64,000 bases of DNA from Thalassospira lucentensis (GCF_011806425.1 NZ_JAATOV010000002.1:916938-980937), one strand, 5' to 3'; positions 8,807 to 18,235 are shown, numbered from the stretch's first letter. Program-made: numbers and translations. Notes: generated by a model not told the origin, from the sequence alone.

Positions 8807-10213
8807 ATGGGTGCGCCTAAAACCCTTTTTGACAAGATTTGGGAAAGTCATGTGGTCGACACGCAGGATGATGGAACCTGCCTGATTTATATTGACCGTC
8901 ATCTCGTCCATGAAGTGACCAGCCCGCAGGCCTTTGAAGGCCTTCGCAATTCGGGCCGTAAAGTCCGCCATCCGGAATTGACCCTTGCGGTTCCTGATCA
9001 CAACGTTCCGACGTCTGATCGTTCCCAGGGCATCAAGGAAGAAGACAGCCGCATTCAGGTTGAAACCCTTGATCAGAACGCCAAAGACACCGGCATTCAT
9101 TACTTCCCGATGTCTGACCTGCGTCAGGGCATTGTGCACATTGTCGGCCCCGAAGAAGGCTTTACCCTTCCGGGTGTGACCATGGTTTGCGGTGATTCGC
9201 ATACCTCCACCCACGGGGCGTTTGGTGCGCTGGCATTTGGCATTGGCACGTCCGAAGTCGAACACGTTCTTGCCACCCAGACCCTGGTTCAGAAGCCTGC
9301 GAAAAACATGCTGGTTAAGGTCGAAGGCGACCTGCACCCGGGTGTTACCGCCAAGGACATCACCCTTGCGATCATCGGACGCATCGGCACCGCCGGTGGT
9401 ACTGGCTATGTTATCGAATATGCCGGTTCGGCCATTCGCGCCCTGTCGGTCGAAGGCCGTATGACCGTTTGTAATATGTCGATCGAAGGTGGCGCACGCG
9501 CTGGCCTGATCGCACCGGATGAGAAAACCTTTGAATATATCAAAGGCCGTCCGATGGCACCCAAAGGTGCCGCCTTTGAACAGGCTGTTGAATACTGGAA
9601 GACCCTTCCGTCTGACGAAGGTGCGCATTACGACAAGGTTGTCGAACTTGATGCCGCCGACATCGTCCCGCAGGTTACCTGGGGCACGAGCCCGGAAGAC
9701 GTCGTTCCGGTCACCGGCACCGTGCCATTCCCAAAAGATGGCAAGGACGCTGGCAAGCAGAAAGCCATCGAGCGTTCGCTCGAATATATGGGCCTGACCG
9801 CAGGCACCCCGATCGAAGAGATCAAAATTGATCGTGTCTTCATCGGTTCGTGCACCAATGGCCGTATCGAAGATCTGCGCGCCGTTGCCGAAGTCGCCAA
9901 AGGTCGCAAAGTCTCCGAAACCGTCAATGCGATGATTGTTCCGGGTTCTGGTCTTGTGAAAGAACAGGCCGAGGCCGAAGGCCTGCACGAAATCTTTATC
10001 GAAGCTGGTTTTGATTGGCGTGAACCGGGTTGCTCAATGTGTCTGGCGATGAACCCAGACCGTCTGGAACCGGGCGAGCGTTGCGCATCAACCTCGAACC
10101 GTAACTTCGAAGGCCGTCAGGGCCGTGGGGGACGTACCCACTTGGTCAGCCCGGCCATGGCAGCAGCTGCTGCGATCACCGGTCATCTGACCGACATTCG
10201 TAAACTCGGTTAA
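8807..10213 (+). CDS. leuC: 3-isopropylmalate dehydratase large subunit
   Basis: LeuC with LeuD isomerises 2-isopropylmalate to 3-isopropylmalate in leucine synthesis. It is an aconitase-family [4Fe-4S] protein: [27 protein letters not shown] near residues 130-155, and the cluster cysteines in FIGSCTNGR and [37 protein letters not shown] closes the active site. Length (468) is standard. AAGAGGAGGT lies 6-8 bases before the ATG. It is followed by a small gene and then leuD. Confidence 0.97.
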   Translation: MGAPKTLFDKIWESHVVDTQDDGTCLIYIDRHLVHEVTSPQAFEGLRNSGRKVRHPELTLAVPDHNVPTSDRSQGIKEEDSRIQVETLDQNAKDTGIHYFPMSDLRQGIVHIVGPEEGFTLPGVTMVCGDSHTSTHGAFGALAFGIGTSEVEHVLATQTLVQKPAKNMLVKVEGDLHPGVTAKDITLAIIGRIGTAGGTGYVIEYAGSAIRALSVEGRMTVCNMSIEGGARAGLIAPDEKTFEYIKGRPMAPKGAAFEQAVEYWKTLPSDEGAHYDKVVELDAADIVPQVTWGTSPEDVVPVTGTVPFPKDGKDAGKQKAIERSLEYMGLTAGTPIEEIKIDRVFIGSCTNGRIEDLRAVAEVAKGRKVSETVNAMIVPGSGLVKEQAEAEGLHEIFIEAGFDWREPGCSMCLAMNPDRLEPGERCASTSNRNFEGRQGRGGRTHLVSPAMAAAAAITGHLTDIRKLG

Positions 10214-10224
10214 GACAGGTTCCC

Positions 10225-10413
10225 ATGGCAGAACAGGCTCACATCAATTTTCGCGAAGCGGCCCCACGCATGGGGCGCGCTCCGGTGCTCGAACAGCTTT
10301 TGCCGCAACTGACGGGCATTAACCTGCCTGACTTTGTTGCGCAGGATCTCGACGCAACCGAAGAATTGATCGAAGCACTTGGTCTCGCTTGGGAAACCGG
10401 AAGCAAGGGATAA
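10225..10413 (+). CDS. Small conserved-looking protein between leuC and leuD
   Basis: I do not recognise this 62-residue protein. It begins [17 protein letters not shown] and has an acidic, helical-looking C-terminal half ([24 protein letters not shown]). It starts 12 bases after the leuC stop and ends 4 bases before the leuD start, filling the gap exactly, with codon use like its neighbours. Its last codons carry the AAGCAAGGGA that serves as the leuD ribosome binding site. This packing argues that it is translated. A link to the LeuCD enzyme (assembly, stability or regulation) is only suggested by position. Confidence 0.7.
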   Translation: MAEQAHINFREAAPRMGRAPVLEQLLPQLTGINLPDFVAQDLDATEELIEALGLAWETGSKG

Positions 10414-10417
10414 GACA

Positions 10418-11029
10418 ATGGATAAATTCAACACACTGACCGGCGTCGCAGCTCCGCTGCCGATGATCAATGTCGATACCGACATGATCATTCCCAAACA
10501 GTTCCTCAAAACCATCAAACGGTCCGGCCTTGGCAAGAACCTGTTTGATGAAATGCGCTATGATGACAATGGCAACGAAATCCCTGATTTCGTTCTGAAC
10601 AAGCCAGCTTATCGTAACGCGCAGATCTTGGTTTCGGGTGACAACTTTGGCTGCGGTTCTTCGCGTGAACACGCACCTTGGTCGCTGCTTGATTTTGGCA
10701 TTCGCTGCGTGATCGCACCAAGCTTTGCCGACATTTTCTATAACAACTGCTTTAAGAACGGCATCCTTCCGATCCGTCTGCCGCAGGAAGATGTCGACAA
10801 GCTGATGTCTGATGCCGAACGTGGCTCCAACGCCACCGTGACGATTGACCTGGAAAAACAGGAAATCACCGGCCCGGATGGCGGTTGCATCAAGTTCGAA
10901 GTCGAAGCCTTCCGCAAGCATTGCCTGCTGAACGGCCTTGATGACATCGGACTGACCCTGCAAAAGGGCGACGCCATCAATGAATTCGAAGCCAAACGCG
11001 CTGCAAGTCAGCCTTGGCTGTCGCTTTAA
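10418..11029 (+). CDS. leuD: 3-isopropylmalate dehydratase small subunit
   Basis: LeuD is the small, swivelling domain subunit that pairs with LeuC. Motifs are [48 protein letters not shown] and [10 protein letters not shown] start at 10379 would overlap the small upstream gene; the ATG at 10418 gives [22 protein letters not shown], the normal LeuD start, with a good upstream AAGGGA, and 203 residues. An intrinsic terminator follows directly. Confidence 0.97.
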   Translation: MDKFNTLTGVAAPLPMINVDTDMIIPKQFLKTIKRSGLGKNLFDEMRYDDNGNEIPDFVLNKPAYRNAQILVSGDNFGCGSSREHAPWSLLDFGIRCVIAPSFADIFYNNCFKNGILPIRLPQEDVDKLMSDAERGSNATVTIDLEKQEITGPDGGCIKFEVEAFRKHCLLNGLDDIGLTLQKGDAINEFEAKRAASQPWLSL

Positions 11030-11032
11030 GTC

Positions 11033-11072
11033 AAAAAGGGGTGGCTGGTTCAATGCCGGCCGCCCCTTTTTC
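11033..11072 (+). terminator. Intrinsic terminator after leuD
   Basis: AAAAAGGGGTGGCTGG pairs with CCGGCCGCCCCTTTTT (two G-T pairs) around a short loop, only 3 bases after leuD. It separates leuCD from leuB, so leuB may have its own promoter or depend on partial read-through. Confidence 0.9.
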
Positions 11073-11120
11073 ATCTTTGCGGGGTGAAATTCCCCGATAA
11101 ATACCGGGAAGGATTCATTT

Positions 11121-12224
11121 ATGACCATCACCAAAAAAGTTTTGATGCTGCCGGGCGACGGAATTGGCCCAGAAGTCACCCGTCAGGTTCGCCGTGTCAT
11201 GGACTGGATGGAAAAAAAGCGGAACGTTAAATTTGACGTTACCGAAGGCCTGATTGGCGGCGCGTCAATTGATGCCCATAACAATCCGCTAACCGACGAA
11301 ACCTTGGCCGATGCCATGGCGGCGGATGCGGTTCTTTTGGGCGCTGTTGGTGGTCCGAAATGGGATGACCTTCCGTTCGATATCAAACCGGAACGCGGCC
11401 TTTTGAAAATCCGCAAGGAAATGGGCCTTTTTGCCAACCTGCGTCCAGCCCTTGTGTTTGATGCGCTGGCCGGTGCGTCTTCACTTAAAGAAGACATCGT
11501 CAAGGGTCTGGACATCATGATCCTGCGCGAATTGACCGGTGGTATCTATTTCGGTCAGCCGCGCGGCATCGAAGAACGCGACGGCGTTCGCTTTGGCTTT
11601 AACACCCTTGTGTATTCCGAGCCGGAAGTCGAACGTATTGCGCGCGTTGCCTTTGATATGGCGATGAAACGTGACAAGCGTCTGTGCTCGGTCGACAAAG
11701 CCAACGTTCTGGAATCCACCGTTCTGTGGCGCGAAGTTGTCGAACGCGTTGCCAAAGACTTCCCGGAAGTCGATCTCAGCCACATGTATGTTGATAACGC
11801 CTCCATGCAGTTGGTCCGTAACCCGAAACAGTTTGACGTGATGGTCACCACCAACATGTTTGGCGACATCCTGTCTGATTGTGCCGCGATGCTGACCGGA
11901 TCCCTTGGCATGCTGCCATCGGCGTCGCTTGGTGCCGCCGACGAAAATGGTGCCCGCAAAGCGCTTTACGAGCCGGTACACGGCTCCGCCCCAGACATTG
12001 CCGGTCAGGACATCGCCAACCCGTTGGCAACCATCCTGTCCTTCGCAATGATGCTGCGTTACTCGTTTGATATGGGTGACGAAGCAACCTTGATCGAAAC
12101 CGGTGTTCAGAACGTGCTGAAAGGGGGTCTGCGGACCGCCGACATCATGCAGGACGGCATGGCCAAAGTTTCGACCACGGTCATGGGCGAAGCCCTGATC
12201 AGCGAACTCGACAAAATGGCCTGA
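11121..12224 (+). CDS. leuB: 3-isopropylmalate dehydrogenase
   Basis: LeuB oxidises and decarboxylates 3-isopropylmalate with NAD to the leucine precursor 4-methyl-2-oxopentanoate. It is an isocitrate/isopropylmalate dehydrogenase family member. Signatures are [10 protein letters not shown] at the N-terminus, [16 protein letters not shown], the catalytic [32 protein letters not shown] (metal-binding aspartates) and [22 protein letters not shown]. The length of 367 residues is typical. It stands alone between two terminators but next to leuCD. Confidence 0.97.
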   Translation: MTITKKVLMLPGDGIGPEVTRQVRRVMDWMEKKRNVKFDVTEGLIGGASIDAHNNPLTDETLADAMAADAVLLGAVGGPKWDDLPFDIKPERGLLKIRKEMGLFANLRPALVFDALAGASSLKEDIVKGLDIMILRELTGGIYFGQPRGIEERDGVRFGFNTLVYSEPEVERIARVAFDMAMKRDKRLCSVDKANVLESTVLWREVVERVAKDFPEVDLSHMYVDNASMQLVRNPKQFDVMVTTNMFGDILSDCAAMLTGSLGMLPSASLGAADENGARKALYEPVHGSAPDIAGQDIANPLATILSFAMMLRYSFDMGDEATLIETGVQNVLKGGLRTADIMQDGMAKVSTTVMGEALISELDKMA

Positions 12225-12255
12225 TCTTCGGATCAGCCAGCCATTTCGAAATATG

Positions 12256-12290
12256 CAGGCCGGGCGGCTTTATCGCCCGGCCTGTTTTTG
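12256..12290 (+). terminator. Intrinsic terminator after leuB
   Basis: CAGGCCGGGCG (12256-12266) pairs perfectly with CGCCCGGCCTG (12274-12284) and is followed by TTTTTG. Confidence 0.93.
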
Positions 12291-12403
12291 TTTTGCACCC
12301 TGTTTGTTTCCGGGATTGGGTTGACACTGCGCGACACACACAAGAAGGTGTGAGGGTAAAATCAACAAGGAACGCGTTTTAAAACGCCACCAAGCAGGTC
12401 CAC

Positions 12404-14449
12404 ATGAGCAAAGCAAAAATCATCATTGGCGGCGTTGCTGTCGTTGCCATCGCCGCAACGGCCGCGCATTTTGCCGCACCGACATTCTTTGAAAATCAAT
12501 TCCGCGCCTATCTGACCAATCCGAAATCGGATTTGCGGGGCGAGTTTGATAATTTCCACCTGTCGCTGCTTGAAGGCACCATGTCCGCCACCAACGTGTC
12601 GCTGCGCACCCGCGATGGCGCGACCATGACTGGTGTTGGCGTCGTGCTGGAACAGGTCAATTGGTTTACCCTGCTTAATGCCAACCCGTTTAGCGATACA
12701 TTGGCCGGGCTCGCCTTGGTTGAAAACGCCGAAATCACCTATAACGGCGCAACGGTCACATCCCCGGCCGTCTCCCTAAGCGATGTTCGCATGATCGAAA
12801 AGGATGGCCGGATCACCTATGCCGCCCAATCAGGCGAACTGTCCGATATCAAGGCCAATGACGGTGCGGGCACAACCGCCACCGCCGATCTGGTCGCGCT
12901 TGAAAACGTGACGGAAACACGCTTTGACGGCATGACGCTGCAAAACCTTAATGTGGATATCGCCCCCGAAAACCAAAGCCTGTCAGTTGAAACCGCATCA
13001 TTAAGCAACTGCGAAGTGACCCAGTCTCTTCAGGCCATCCTGCAAATGCCCGATGAACCGTTTGAGTTCTGCTCTGCCGTGTCGGGAACCGGGTTTGAAG
13101 CAAAACTCCCGCGTAAAACCGACGTCACCATCGCAAGCTTCGGCGTGACCAAACTGTCCACGGCCGGGGTGCAGGACGCGGTTATCACCGACATCAAAGC
13201 GGTCGAAAATGACCAACCGATTTTCTCGGCCGGTGAAGTCAACCTGACCGGCCTTCATCAAAGCCTGCGTGCGGATGAATTTAACGGCGATCAAAAGTTG
13301 GATGACCGCGAATGGCAACACCTGATTGATAACCTGTCGATCGGTGCTTTTTCTGTCACCGACATGTCCGCCGGCGACAACGAAGTTTCTGGCACGATCA
13401 AAAACTTCGCTATCAGCGACTTAAAAGACGGTGCACTTGGCAAAATAACTTTGTCTGGCCTTAAATTCCAATTGCCGAACAACGAAGACAAGCCGGTTTT
13501 GAACATTACCAGTTTTGAAATGTCGAACCTGTCGCTCGGCCGTCTGAAACAGATCGCAGACCTTTATAACGTCCAGACGAAAAGTGCCGATCCAACCGCA
13601 CCAATCGAAGAATTCGAAGATGAAACGATCGGTGATATTGGCCTGATCCTGGCACCGATGGCCTATGAAAGCTTCTTGCTCAAAGACCTTTCCTTATCTG
13701 CCCAAAACCGGGACATCCGAAACTTTACGTTCGGCATCGATGAAGCCAGCAGCACCCTGTCTGATCCCATCCGCCTTGAAGGATCAGGAACGACCTTTGC
13801 CAAAACGGCGGTGAGTTCTTATCGGGGAATGTATCTTGAACTCGACGACCAATCGCCGCTTAAGCCGATCATCTCATCGGTTCTTGGCGTCGACGATTTC
13901 AAACGCCTAAGCATGAATGCCAAACTTAATGTCGCCTGGGATGATCAAAGCGGTATCTATACCTATGATCTCGAAGACACATCAATTGATGACATTGGCA
14001 GCATCAGCCTCATGGCAAAGTTCGGCAATCTGACGCCTGAAATCATGGCAAAGTTGCACGCAACCCATCTTGGTGAAACCGACGCGCTGAAAGACATTGC
14101 GCTGGGCAACACCAGCTTAAGAAATGCCAAACTTGAAGTCACCGGCGACCAGCTTCTTAAAGTCGCACTCAGACTAATCTCAACCGGTAACGGCCAAAGC
14201 CCAGAAGACCTTCAAATGGCTGTCGCGATGATTCTCATGCAAATGCAGGAAAAATTCGCGCAACATGAACGTCTGTCCGATGCGCTGACCGAACTTGTCG
14301 ACTGGTTCAATAATCCAAAGCATCTTGTGATCACGCTGGATCCCGAGGAACCAGTACAAATGAGCAAATTTGCCCAGCGCGATATCGATCCGCAAACCGC
14401 CGCCGATACGTTTGGCCTGACCATTCAGGCCAATGACGCCGCGCAATAA
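12404..14449 (+). CDS. Unknown large membrane-anchored or periplasmic protein
   Basis: I do not recognise this 681-residue protein by name. It starts MSKAKIIIGGVAVVAIAATAAHFAAP, a single N-terminal hydrophobic anchor or uncleaved signal. The rest is a long series of short beta-like segments with alternating charged and aliphatic residues (such as VSLSDVRMIEKDGRITY, EVSGTIKNFAISDLKDGALG and KITLSGLKF) and no cysteine or catalytic motif. That layout resembles AsmA-like or other beta-rich periplasmic proteins of the envelope, but this is inference. The start ATG has AGCAGG upstream. A bidirectional terminator is shared with the convergent sigma factor gene. Confidence 0.7.
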   Translation: MSKAKIIIGGVAVVAIAATAAHFAAPTFFENQFRAYLTNPKSDLRGEFDNFHLSLLEGTMSATNVSLRTRDGATMTGVGVVLEQVNWFTLLNANPFSDTLAGLALVENAEITYNGATVTSPAVSLSDVRMIEKDGRITYAAQSGELSDIKANDGAGTTATADLVALENVTETRFDGMTLQNLNVDIAPENQSLSVETASLSNCEVTQSLQAILQMPDEPFEFCSAVSGTGFEAKLPRKTDVTIASFGVTKLSTAGVQDAVITDIKAVENDQPIFSAGEVNLTGLHQSLRADEFNGDQKLDDREWQHLIDNLSIGAFSVTDMSAGDNEVSGTIKNFAISDLKDGALGKITLSGLKFQLPNNEDKPVLNITSFEMSNLSLGRLKQIADLYNVQTKSADPTAPIEEFEDETIGDIGLILAPMAYESFLLKDLSLSAQNRDIRNFTFGIDEASSTLSDPIRLEGSGTTFAKTAVSSYRGMYLELDDQSPLKPIISSVLGVDDFKRLSMNAKLNVAWDDQSGIYTYDLEDTSIDDIGSISLMAKFGNLTPEIMAKLHATHLGETDALKDIALGNTSLRNAKLEVTGDQLLKVALRLISTGNGQSPEDLQMAVAMILMQMQEKFAQHERLSDALTELVDWFNNPKHLVITLDPEEPVQMSKFAQRDIDPQTAADTFGLTIQANDAAQ

Positions 14450-14471
14450 TCTTTGGCAATCTAAACACTGC

Positions 14472-14500
14472 AAAAGGCCGGGTTTTTCACCCGGCCTTTT
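14472..14500. terminator. Bidirectional terminator between convergent genes
   Basis: AAAAGGCCGGGT (14472-14483) pairs perfectly with ACCCGGCCTTTT (14489-14500), with T-tracts on both strands. It ends the upstream plus-strand gene. The last codons and stop of the minus-strand sigma factor lie inside it. Confidence 0.92.
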
Positions 14501-15425
14501 TGTGATTAACGTCAAGTTCGACCGCATCACGCATCATCGGCGCAAACAAGGCCAATTTATCCGGATTACGATGAAGGAAAACATCAACGATCCGACCATC
14601 ATGCTCCGACGCGCAAAGCCCTGTCGTCACCACCGCGCCTTCGCACATGACAAGCCAGCATTCCGTAGTATTGGAAACAAAATAAACGCTGGAACTGGTA
14701 CTGCGTTTGCGCCAGATACCAGCAAAGAAACGCGCAACATTGTCACGGCCAAACACCGGATTAACAGCCGCCGACGCTTTGCCCCCGCCATCAGAATGCA
14801 TAATCACATCAGGTGCCAGCTGGTTTACCAATTCCCCCGCATCACCCGTGCTAAGCGCACGCATAAAAGCCTGAATTCGAGAAGCATCGCACGGCTTTGC
14901 CGCGACCACCGGCGTCGCATCGCGGTCGCTTTCACGCGGCATTTTGCGTCGCGCGCGAAACAAAATTTGACGGGTATTATTTTCGGTTCGCCCAATCACC
15001 GGCGCGATGTCGTCATGGCTCCAGTCAAGGACATCATGAAGAACCAGCGTAACACGTTCCACCGGCCCCAAACGTTCCAGCATCAATAAATAAGCCTGCC
15101 CAAGACCATCTTGTTCCATCAGGCGTGTTTCCGCATCGGCTTGCAGGGGATGCTGAGGATGGTCAGGTGCCAACCAAGGTTCAGGCAGCCATTGCCCCAC
15201 ATAGTTTTCGCGTTGACGACGCGCTGACTTCAAAACATCCAGACAGATATTGCTGCAAACCCGCACCAGCCATCCGGTCGCATCCTTGATGCCGTCATGA
15301 TCCTGCCCGCGCCAACGTAACCAGACGTCCTGCACCGCATCTTGGGCATCCGCATGACTGCCCAGCATGCGATACGCCAATGCGGTCAAACGGGGTCGAT
15401 GTGCCTCAAAAATATGATCTGCCAT
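14487..15425 (-). CDS. ECF41-type RNA polymerase sigma factor with fused SnoaL-like domain
   Basis: This is an extracytoplasmic-function sigma factor (SigJ/ECF41 group): sigma regions 2 and 4 (HRPRLTALAYRMLGSHADAQDAVQDVWLRW and GPVERVTLVLHDVLDWSHDDIAPVIGRTENNTRQILFRAR) joined to a C-terminal NTF2/SnoaL-like regulatory domain. Three known group hallmarks are present: WLPEP in the linker, DGGGK and NPDKL. In this group the fused domain replaces a separate anti-sigma factor. An upstream start at 15488 would add 21 residues, but a perfect hairpin lies inside that extension; the ATG at 15425 gives MADHIFEAHRPR, the typical start, so I prefer it. The gene lies downstream of its expected AhpD-like partner. 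Confidence 0.93.
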   Translation of the reverse strand: MADHIFEAHRPRLTALAYRMLGSHADAQDAVQDVWLRWRGQDHDGIKDATGWLVRVCSNICLDVLKSARRQRENYVGQWLPEPWLAPDHPQHPLQADAETRLMEQDGLGQAYLLMLERLGPVERVTLVLHDVLDWSHDDIAPVIGRTENNTRQILFRARRKMPRESDRDATPVVAAKPCDASRIQAFMRALSTGDAGELVNQLAPDVIMHSDGGGKASAAVNPVFGRDNVARFFAGIWRKRSTSSSVYFVSNTTECWLVMCEGAVVTTGLCASEHDGRIVDVFLHRNPDKLALFAPMMRDAVELDVNHKKAG

Positions 15426-15448
15426 TTTGGGTCCGTCAAACGCATGAA

Positions 15449-15473
15449 GCGATACGGGATTTTCCCGTATCGC
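15449..15473. terminator. Perfect hairpin between AhpD-like gene and sigma factor
   Basis: GCGATACGGGA (15449-15459) and TCCCGTATCGC (15463-15473) form an 11-bp perfect stem with a 3-nt loop. It lies between the AhpD-like gene and the preferred sigma-factor start, where it could reduce read-through or stabilise the upstream mRNA. No T-tract follows on the minus strand. Confidence 0.6.
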
Positions 15474-15555
15474 TGATATGTCGGCCATTTTGCCCGAATG
15501 GGATTACTGATGCAAAGACGCAAGGGCGGGCAAAGCCCCCGCCCCACTGCGCGGT

Positions 15556-15990
15556 TTAGGCAAATTCATGTTGCGCAATGCCCAACCGGTTCCACGCATT
15601 CATGGTCGAGATAATGCAACTAAGCTCTGAAATCTCGACCTCTTGGAAATGTTCGCGCAGTTGACGATGGCTTTGGGACAGGCGGGCCTGACTTTCGACC
15701 TTGGTCAGACATTCCGCCCAATCAAGCGCTGCGCGTTCTGCCTCGCTAAACCCTTCCGCACTGCGCCACAAGGGCAACATTGTAAGCTTGACCGGATCAC
15801 CACCATGATCGGCAAAGCTTTGTGAATGCCTCCGCAAGCAATAGGCACAGTGATTAATCTGCGATACCCGGCATTCGATCAAATCTCGCAAGACCGGTGC
15901 AATGTGCGCATTATCGCCAAGCACGGTCGCAAGCGAAACCATTGCTTCAAACAGCTTCGGGCTGGCGTTGGGAAAAGTGAAACGGCTCAT
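15556..15990 (-). CDS. Carboxymuconolactone decarboxylase / AhpD-like protein
   Basis: This 144-residue protein has the AhpD-fold core with the redox motif INHCAYCLRRHSQ (Cys48, Cys51 and His55), suggesting a peroxidase-like or thiol-reductase activity in the cytoplasm. Genes of the carboxymuconolactone decarboxylase, oxidoreductase or epimerase (COE) types are the known partners and targets of ECF41 sigma factors, and here the sigma gene lies immediately downstream. CAAGGAGT precedes the ATG. Upstream is a sequence fitting the ECF41 promoter consensus, so it is probably the main target of the neighbouring sigma factor. Confidence 0.9.
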   Translation of the reverse strand: MSRFTFPNASPKLFEAMVSLATVLGDNAHIAPVLRDLIECRVSQINHCAYCLRRHSQSFADHGGDPVKLTMLPLWRSAEGFSEAERAALDWAECLTKVESQARLSQSHRQLREHFQEVEISELSCIISTMNAWNRLGIAQHEFA

Positions 15991-16052
15991 GGGGCTTACT
16001 CCTTGAAAACAGCAGGGATTTTGATGGGCAAAAGGCCCTTTCTGTAAACAAG

Positions 16053-16079
16053 GACGAACCAGCAGCAGGCCGCGTTACA
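16053..16079 (-). promoter_or_regulatory. Predicted ECF41-dependent promoter
   Basis: Read on the minus strand, TGTAACG (16079-16073), a 16-base spacer and CGTC (16056-16053) lie 63 bases upstream of the AhpD-like start. As I recall the ECF41 consensus it is TGTCACA for -35 and CGTC for -10 with about this spacing; the match is 5 of 7 plus 4 of 4. It supports control of the operon by its own sigma factor. Confidence 0.65.
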
Positions 16080-16127
16080 CGACCCGCGCGATAAATTTCA
16101 AATAACACCGTTTAAAACCTGTCGGGC

Positions 16128-16553
16128 TTAAAGAATACGGACTTCTTTTAACGCATCGACCAGCGGCGCATGCATCACCCATGTCCAATCTTCGCCGTCT
16201 GACGGCTGCCCCTCGGCAAGGGTAAAGATCGCCGCCAAATAGTCGCTGACATCGGTGTCACACATCGGAAGTCCGGCAGCTTGTGAAATTTTGCGCGCCA
16301 AACGACCATATTTCTTATGACCAATCCGCGCACCAAAATGCCCGGCGGCATGGGCCAAGTCTAAACCGCTTATTTCCCGCCCCGGGGCCATCGCATGGGC
16401 CCGCAGCATATCGCGTTCACAGCTTGAAAGCTCGACTGAGGTCAGTGCACTGACGTAATCGCCCACCTGCCCGATATGCGGGGTATTTGCGCCACCGCCT
16501 AATTCACTCATCACCGGTGCCGGTTCGATGTCCCGGCTTACATGGCTCAACAT
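16128..16553 (-). CDS. Hypothetical protein, 141 residues
   Basis: I do not recognise this protein. It looks soluble and mainly helical, with no signal peptide or membrane segment; notable stretches are SCERDMLRAHAMAPGREIS, HAAGHFGARIGHKKYGRLARKIS and DVSDYLAAIFTLAEGQ. The start is well supported by GGAGGAAACGAC immediately before the ATG. It lies downstream of the cfa gene on the same strand, but a terminator separates them, so it is probably transcribed alone. Base composition is like the core genes. Confidence 0.75.
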   Translation of the reverse strand: MLSHVSRDIEPAPVMSELGGGANTPHIGQVGDYVSALTSVELSSCERDMLRAHAMAPGREISGLDLAHAAGHFGARIGHKKYGRLARKISQAAGLPMCDTDVSDYLAAIFTLAEGQPSDGEDWTWVMHAPLVDALKEVRIL

Positions 16554-16744
16554 GTCGTTTCCTCCGACAAAGTGACCGGTTCATCTGTTTTGCTTTATTT
16601 GCTTTTGATTCTGACATCACGTGCGCCGGTCGATCACGCGATGCGGCTTTGGGTCTTTTAATCACGGCGTGTTGTTTTACGGGGCCTATGCTCGCCCAAC
16701 CATTTTGGCGGCCAAACGCCCGTCTTTTGCATATGGGGATCAAA

Positions 16745-16778
16745 ATCAAAAAGGGCGGGAAACTTTTGCTCCCCGCCC
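16745..16778 (-). terminator. Intrinsic terminator of the cfa gene
   Basis: On the minus strand GGGCGGG (16778-16772) pairs with CCCGCCC (16759-16753) and is followed by TTTTTGATTTTG. It lies 15 bases after the end of the cyclopropane synthase gene. Confidence 0.88.
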
Positions 16779-16792
16779 GATACTTTTAAATT

Positions 16793-18028
16793 TTATGCGT
16801 ATTCAAAACCCGGCTTGGTAAAGACGAACTGGCCAACACGCATGCCGCCGCCGCCCTCCGCATCTTCAAATGCGTTGATGCATCCGGCCAAATAGAATTC
16901 CCACATGCGTTTGAATTCCGTGTCGTACTTTTCCGGATCAAGCTGATCGGCCACCGCACGGAACCGATCTCGCCAGGCAATCAATGTCTCGGCATAGTTT
17001 CGCCCGGCATGAAAATGTGATTCTTCGACGGTCAAATTGGCGTGCTCGGCCGCTTCGATCACTTCATGCACCGCGGGAATATACCCGCCGGGGAAAATAT
17101 ATCGATCAATCCAGGGCGATGTGAATTCTGCGCGCGGTTTAATGATCGTGTGAATAACCGCCCGTCCCCCGGCCTTAAGAAGCTCGCTGACCTTTTCGAA
17201 ATAGGTATCAAACTGGTGGCGGCCAACATGTTCAAACATGCCAACCGACACCACCCGGTCATACTTGCCCGCATTGGCATCGGCAAACACCCGATAATCT
17301 AGCAAATGGTAATCAAGGCCCTTGGCCGCATTGTCCCCGATTTCGGACCGTTTTTCTTGTGCCCAAGTAAATTGCTCCGTCGACAGGGTAATCCCATGGA
17401 CCTCGGCCCCGGTTTCACGACGAATAAATCGGCTAAGCCCACCCCAGCCGCACCCGACATCAACAACCCGCAATCCGGGCTCATTGATCTTAAGACGCTT
17501 GGTCGTCAGGCTCATTTTACGGTGTTGGGCTTCTTCAAGGGTGTGCGCCCCGTCATCCCAAAACGCGCAGGAATACTGCATTTCCGGATCAAGGAACCGG
17601 GTATAAAGGTCATTGCCAATATCATAGTGATGGCGCACCCGGCGCAGGGCAGCCTTCACACTGGTAAACTGACCAATCTGGAATTTAAGGGCCTGAAGTT
17701 TTTCAATAAAGCTGCCAAACCCGTTGGCGGAATGCCCACCTTCAAAATTAAGGCGCAGAACCTTAATCAGGTCTTCCAACTCCCCAGACACAAGGTCAAA
17801 CCCCTTGCGCATATAGGCTTCGCCAAAACCGGGATCGGGGCTAAGCGCCATTTTAAGCGTATTGGCCCAGTCGGGTATGGTCATGGCGGCTTTTGGTTCT
17901 TGGCCGTCACCCAGAACCACTTCATGCCTGTCATCAACGCGGAAAATCAATGTACCGCGCGTAATATGCTCCCGAAAAAAATCGAGAACCTTTTTCTGTG
18001 TCCAATCCAATTTCATCGGGTACGTCAT
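16793..18028 (-). CDS. cfa: Cyclopropane-fatty-acyl-phospholipid synthase
   Basis: The enzyme adds a methylene bridge from S-adenosylmethionine across the double bond of membrane phospholipid acyl chains, usually on entry to stationary phase or under acid stress. Motifs include the N-terminal lipid-binding part, RRVRHHYDIGNDLYTRFLDPEMQYSCAFW, the SAM-binding VDVGCGWGGLSRF, and FPGGYIPAVHEV with AGRNYAETLIAWR near the end. A start at 18085 is possible, but the ATG at 18028 has GAAGGACGGCC before it and gives 411 residues, near the usual length. A 146-bp inverted-repeat element lies directly upstream. Confidence 0.93.
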   Translation of the reverse strand: MTYPMKLDWTQKKVLDFFREHITRGTLIFRVDDRHEVVLGDGQEPKAAMTIPDWANTLKMALSPDPGFGEAYMRKGFDLVSGELEDLIKVLRLNFEGGHSANGFGSFIEKLQALKFQIGQFTSVKAALRRVRHHYDIGNDLYTRFLDPEMQYSCAFWDDGAHTLEEAQHRKMSLTTKRLKINEPGLRVVDVGCGWGGLSRFIRRETGAEVHGITLSTEQFTWAQEKRSEIGDNAAKGLDYHLLDYRVFADANAGKYDRVVSVGMFEHVGRHQFDTYFEKVSELLKAGGRAVIHTIIKPRAEFTSPWIDRYIFPGGYIPAVHEVIEAAEHANLTVEESHFHAGRNYAETLIAWRDRFRAVADQLDPEKYDTEFKRMWEFYLAGCINAFEDAEGGGGMRVGQFVFTKPGFEYA

Positions 18029-18089
18029 CGGCCGTCCTTCTTTCAAAGTCGGAATTTTTGATCGCCCCATACGCGGTGAACCCACGTAT

Positions 18090-18235
18090 ATGCACCGGAC
18101 CCTAAATCAGGACCGTTTGATAAAATCGTTCTGGGAAGGCCGGGTTTGAATTGGGCGATATAATGTGCCCGATGCCACAAAGCAGAAATCACCCAAGCAG
18201 GACGCCAAACGATTCTGATTTAGGGTTCGGTGCAT
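18090..18235. repeat. 146-bp element with 29-bp inverted ends (MITE-like)
   Basis: Bases 18090-18118 (ATGCACCGGACCCTAAATCA...) are repeated in inverted orientation at 18207-18235 with 26 of 29 positions identical. The 88 bases between carry a smaller hairpin (GGGC-GATATAATGT-GCCC). There is no reading frame of note. It lies between the divergent cfa and asd genes. The layout fits a miniature inverted-repeat element or a dispersed intergenic hairpin; it could also supply cfa promoter or leader functions. I see no other full copy in the window and no certain target duplication. Confidence 0.75.
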
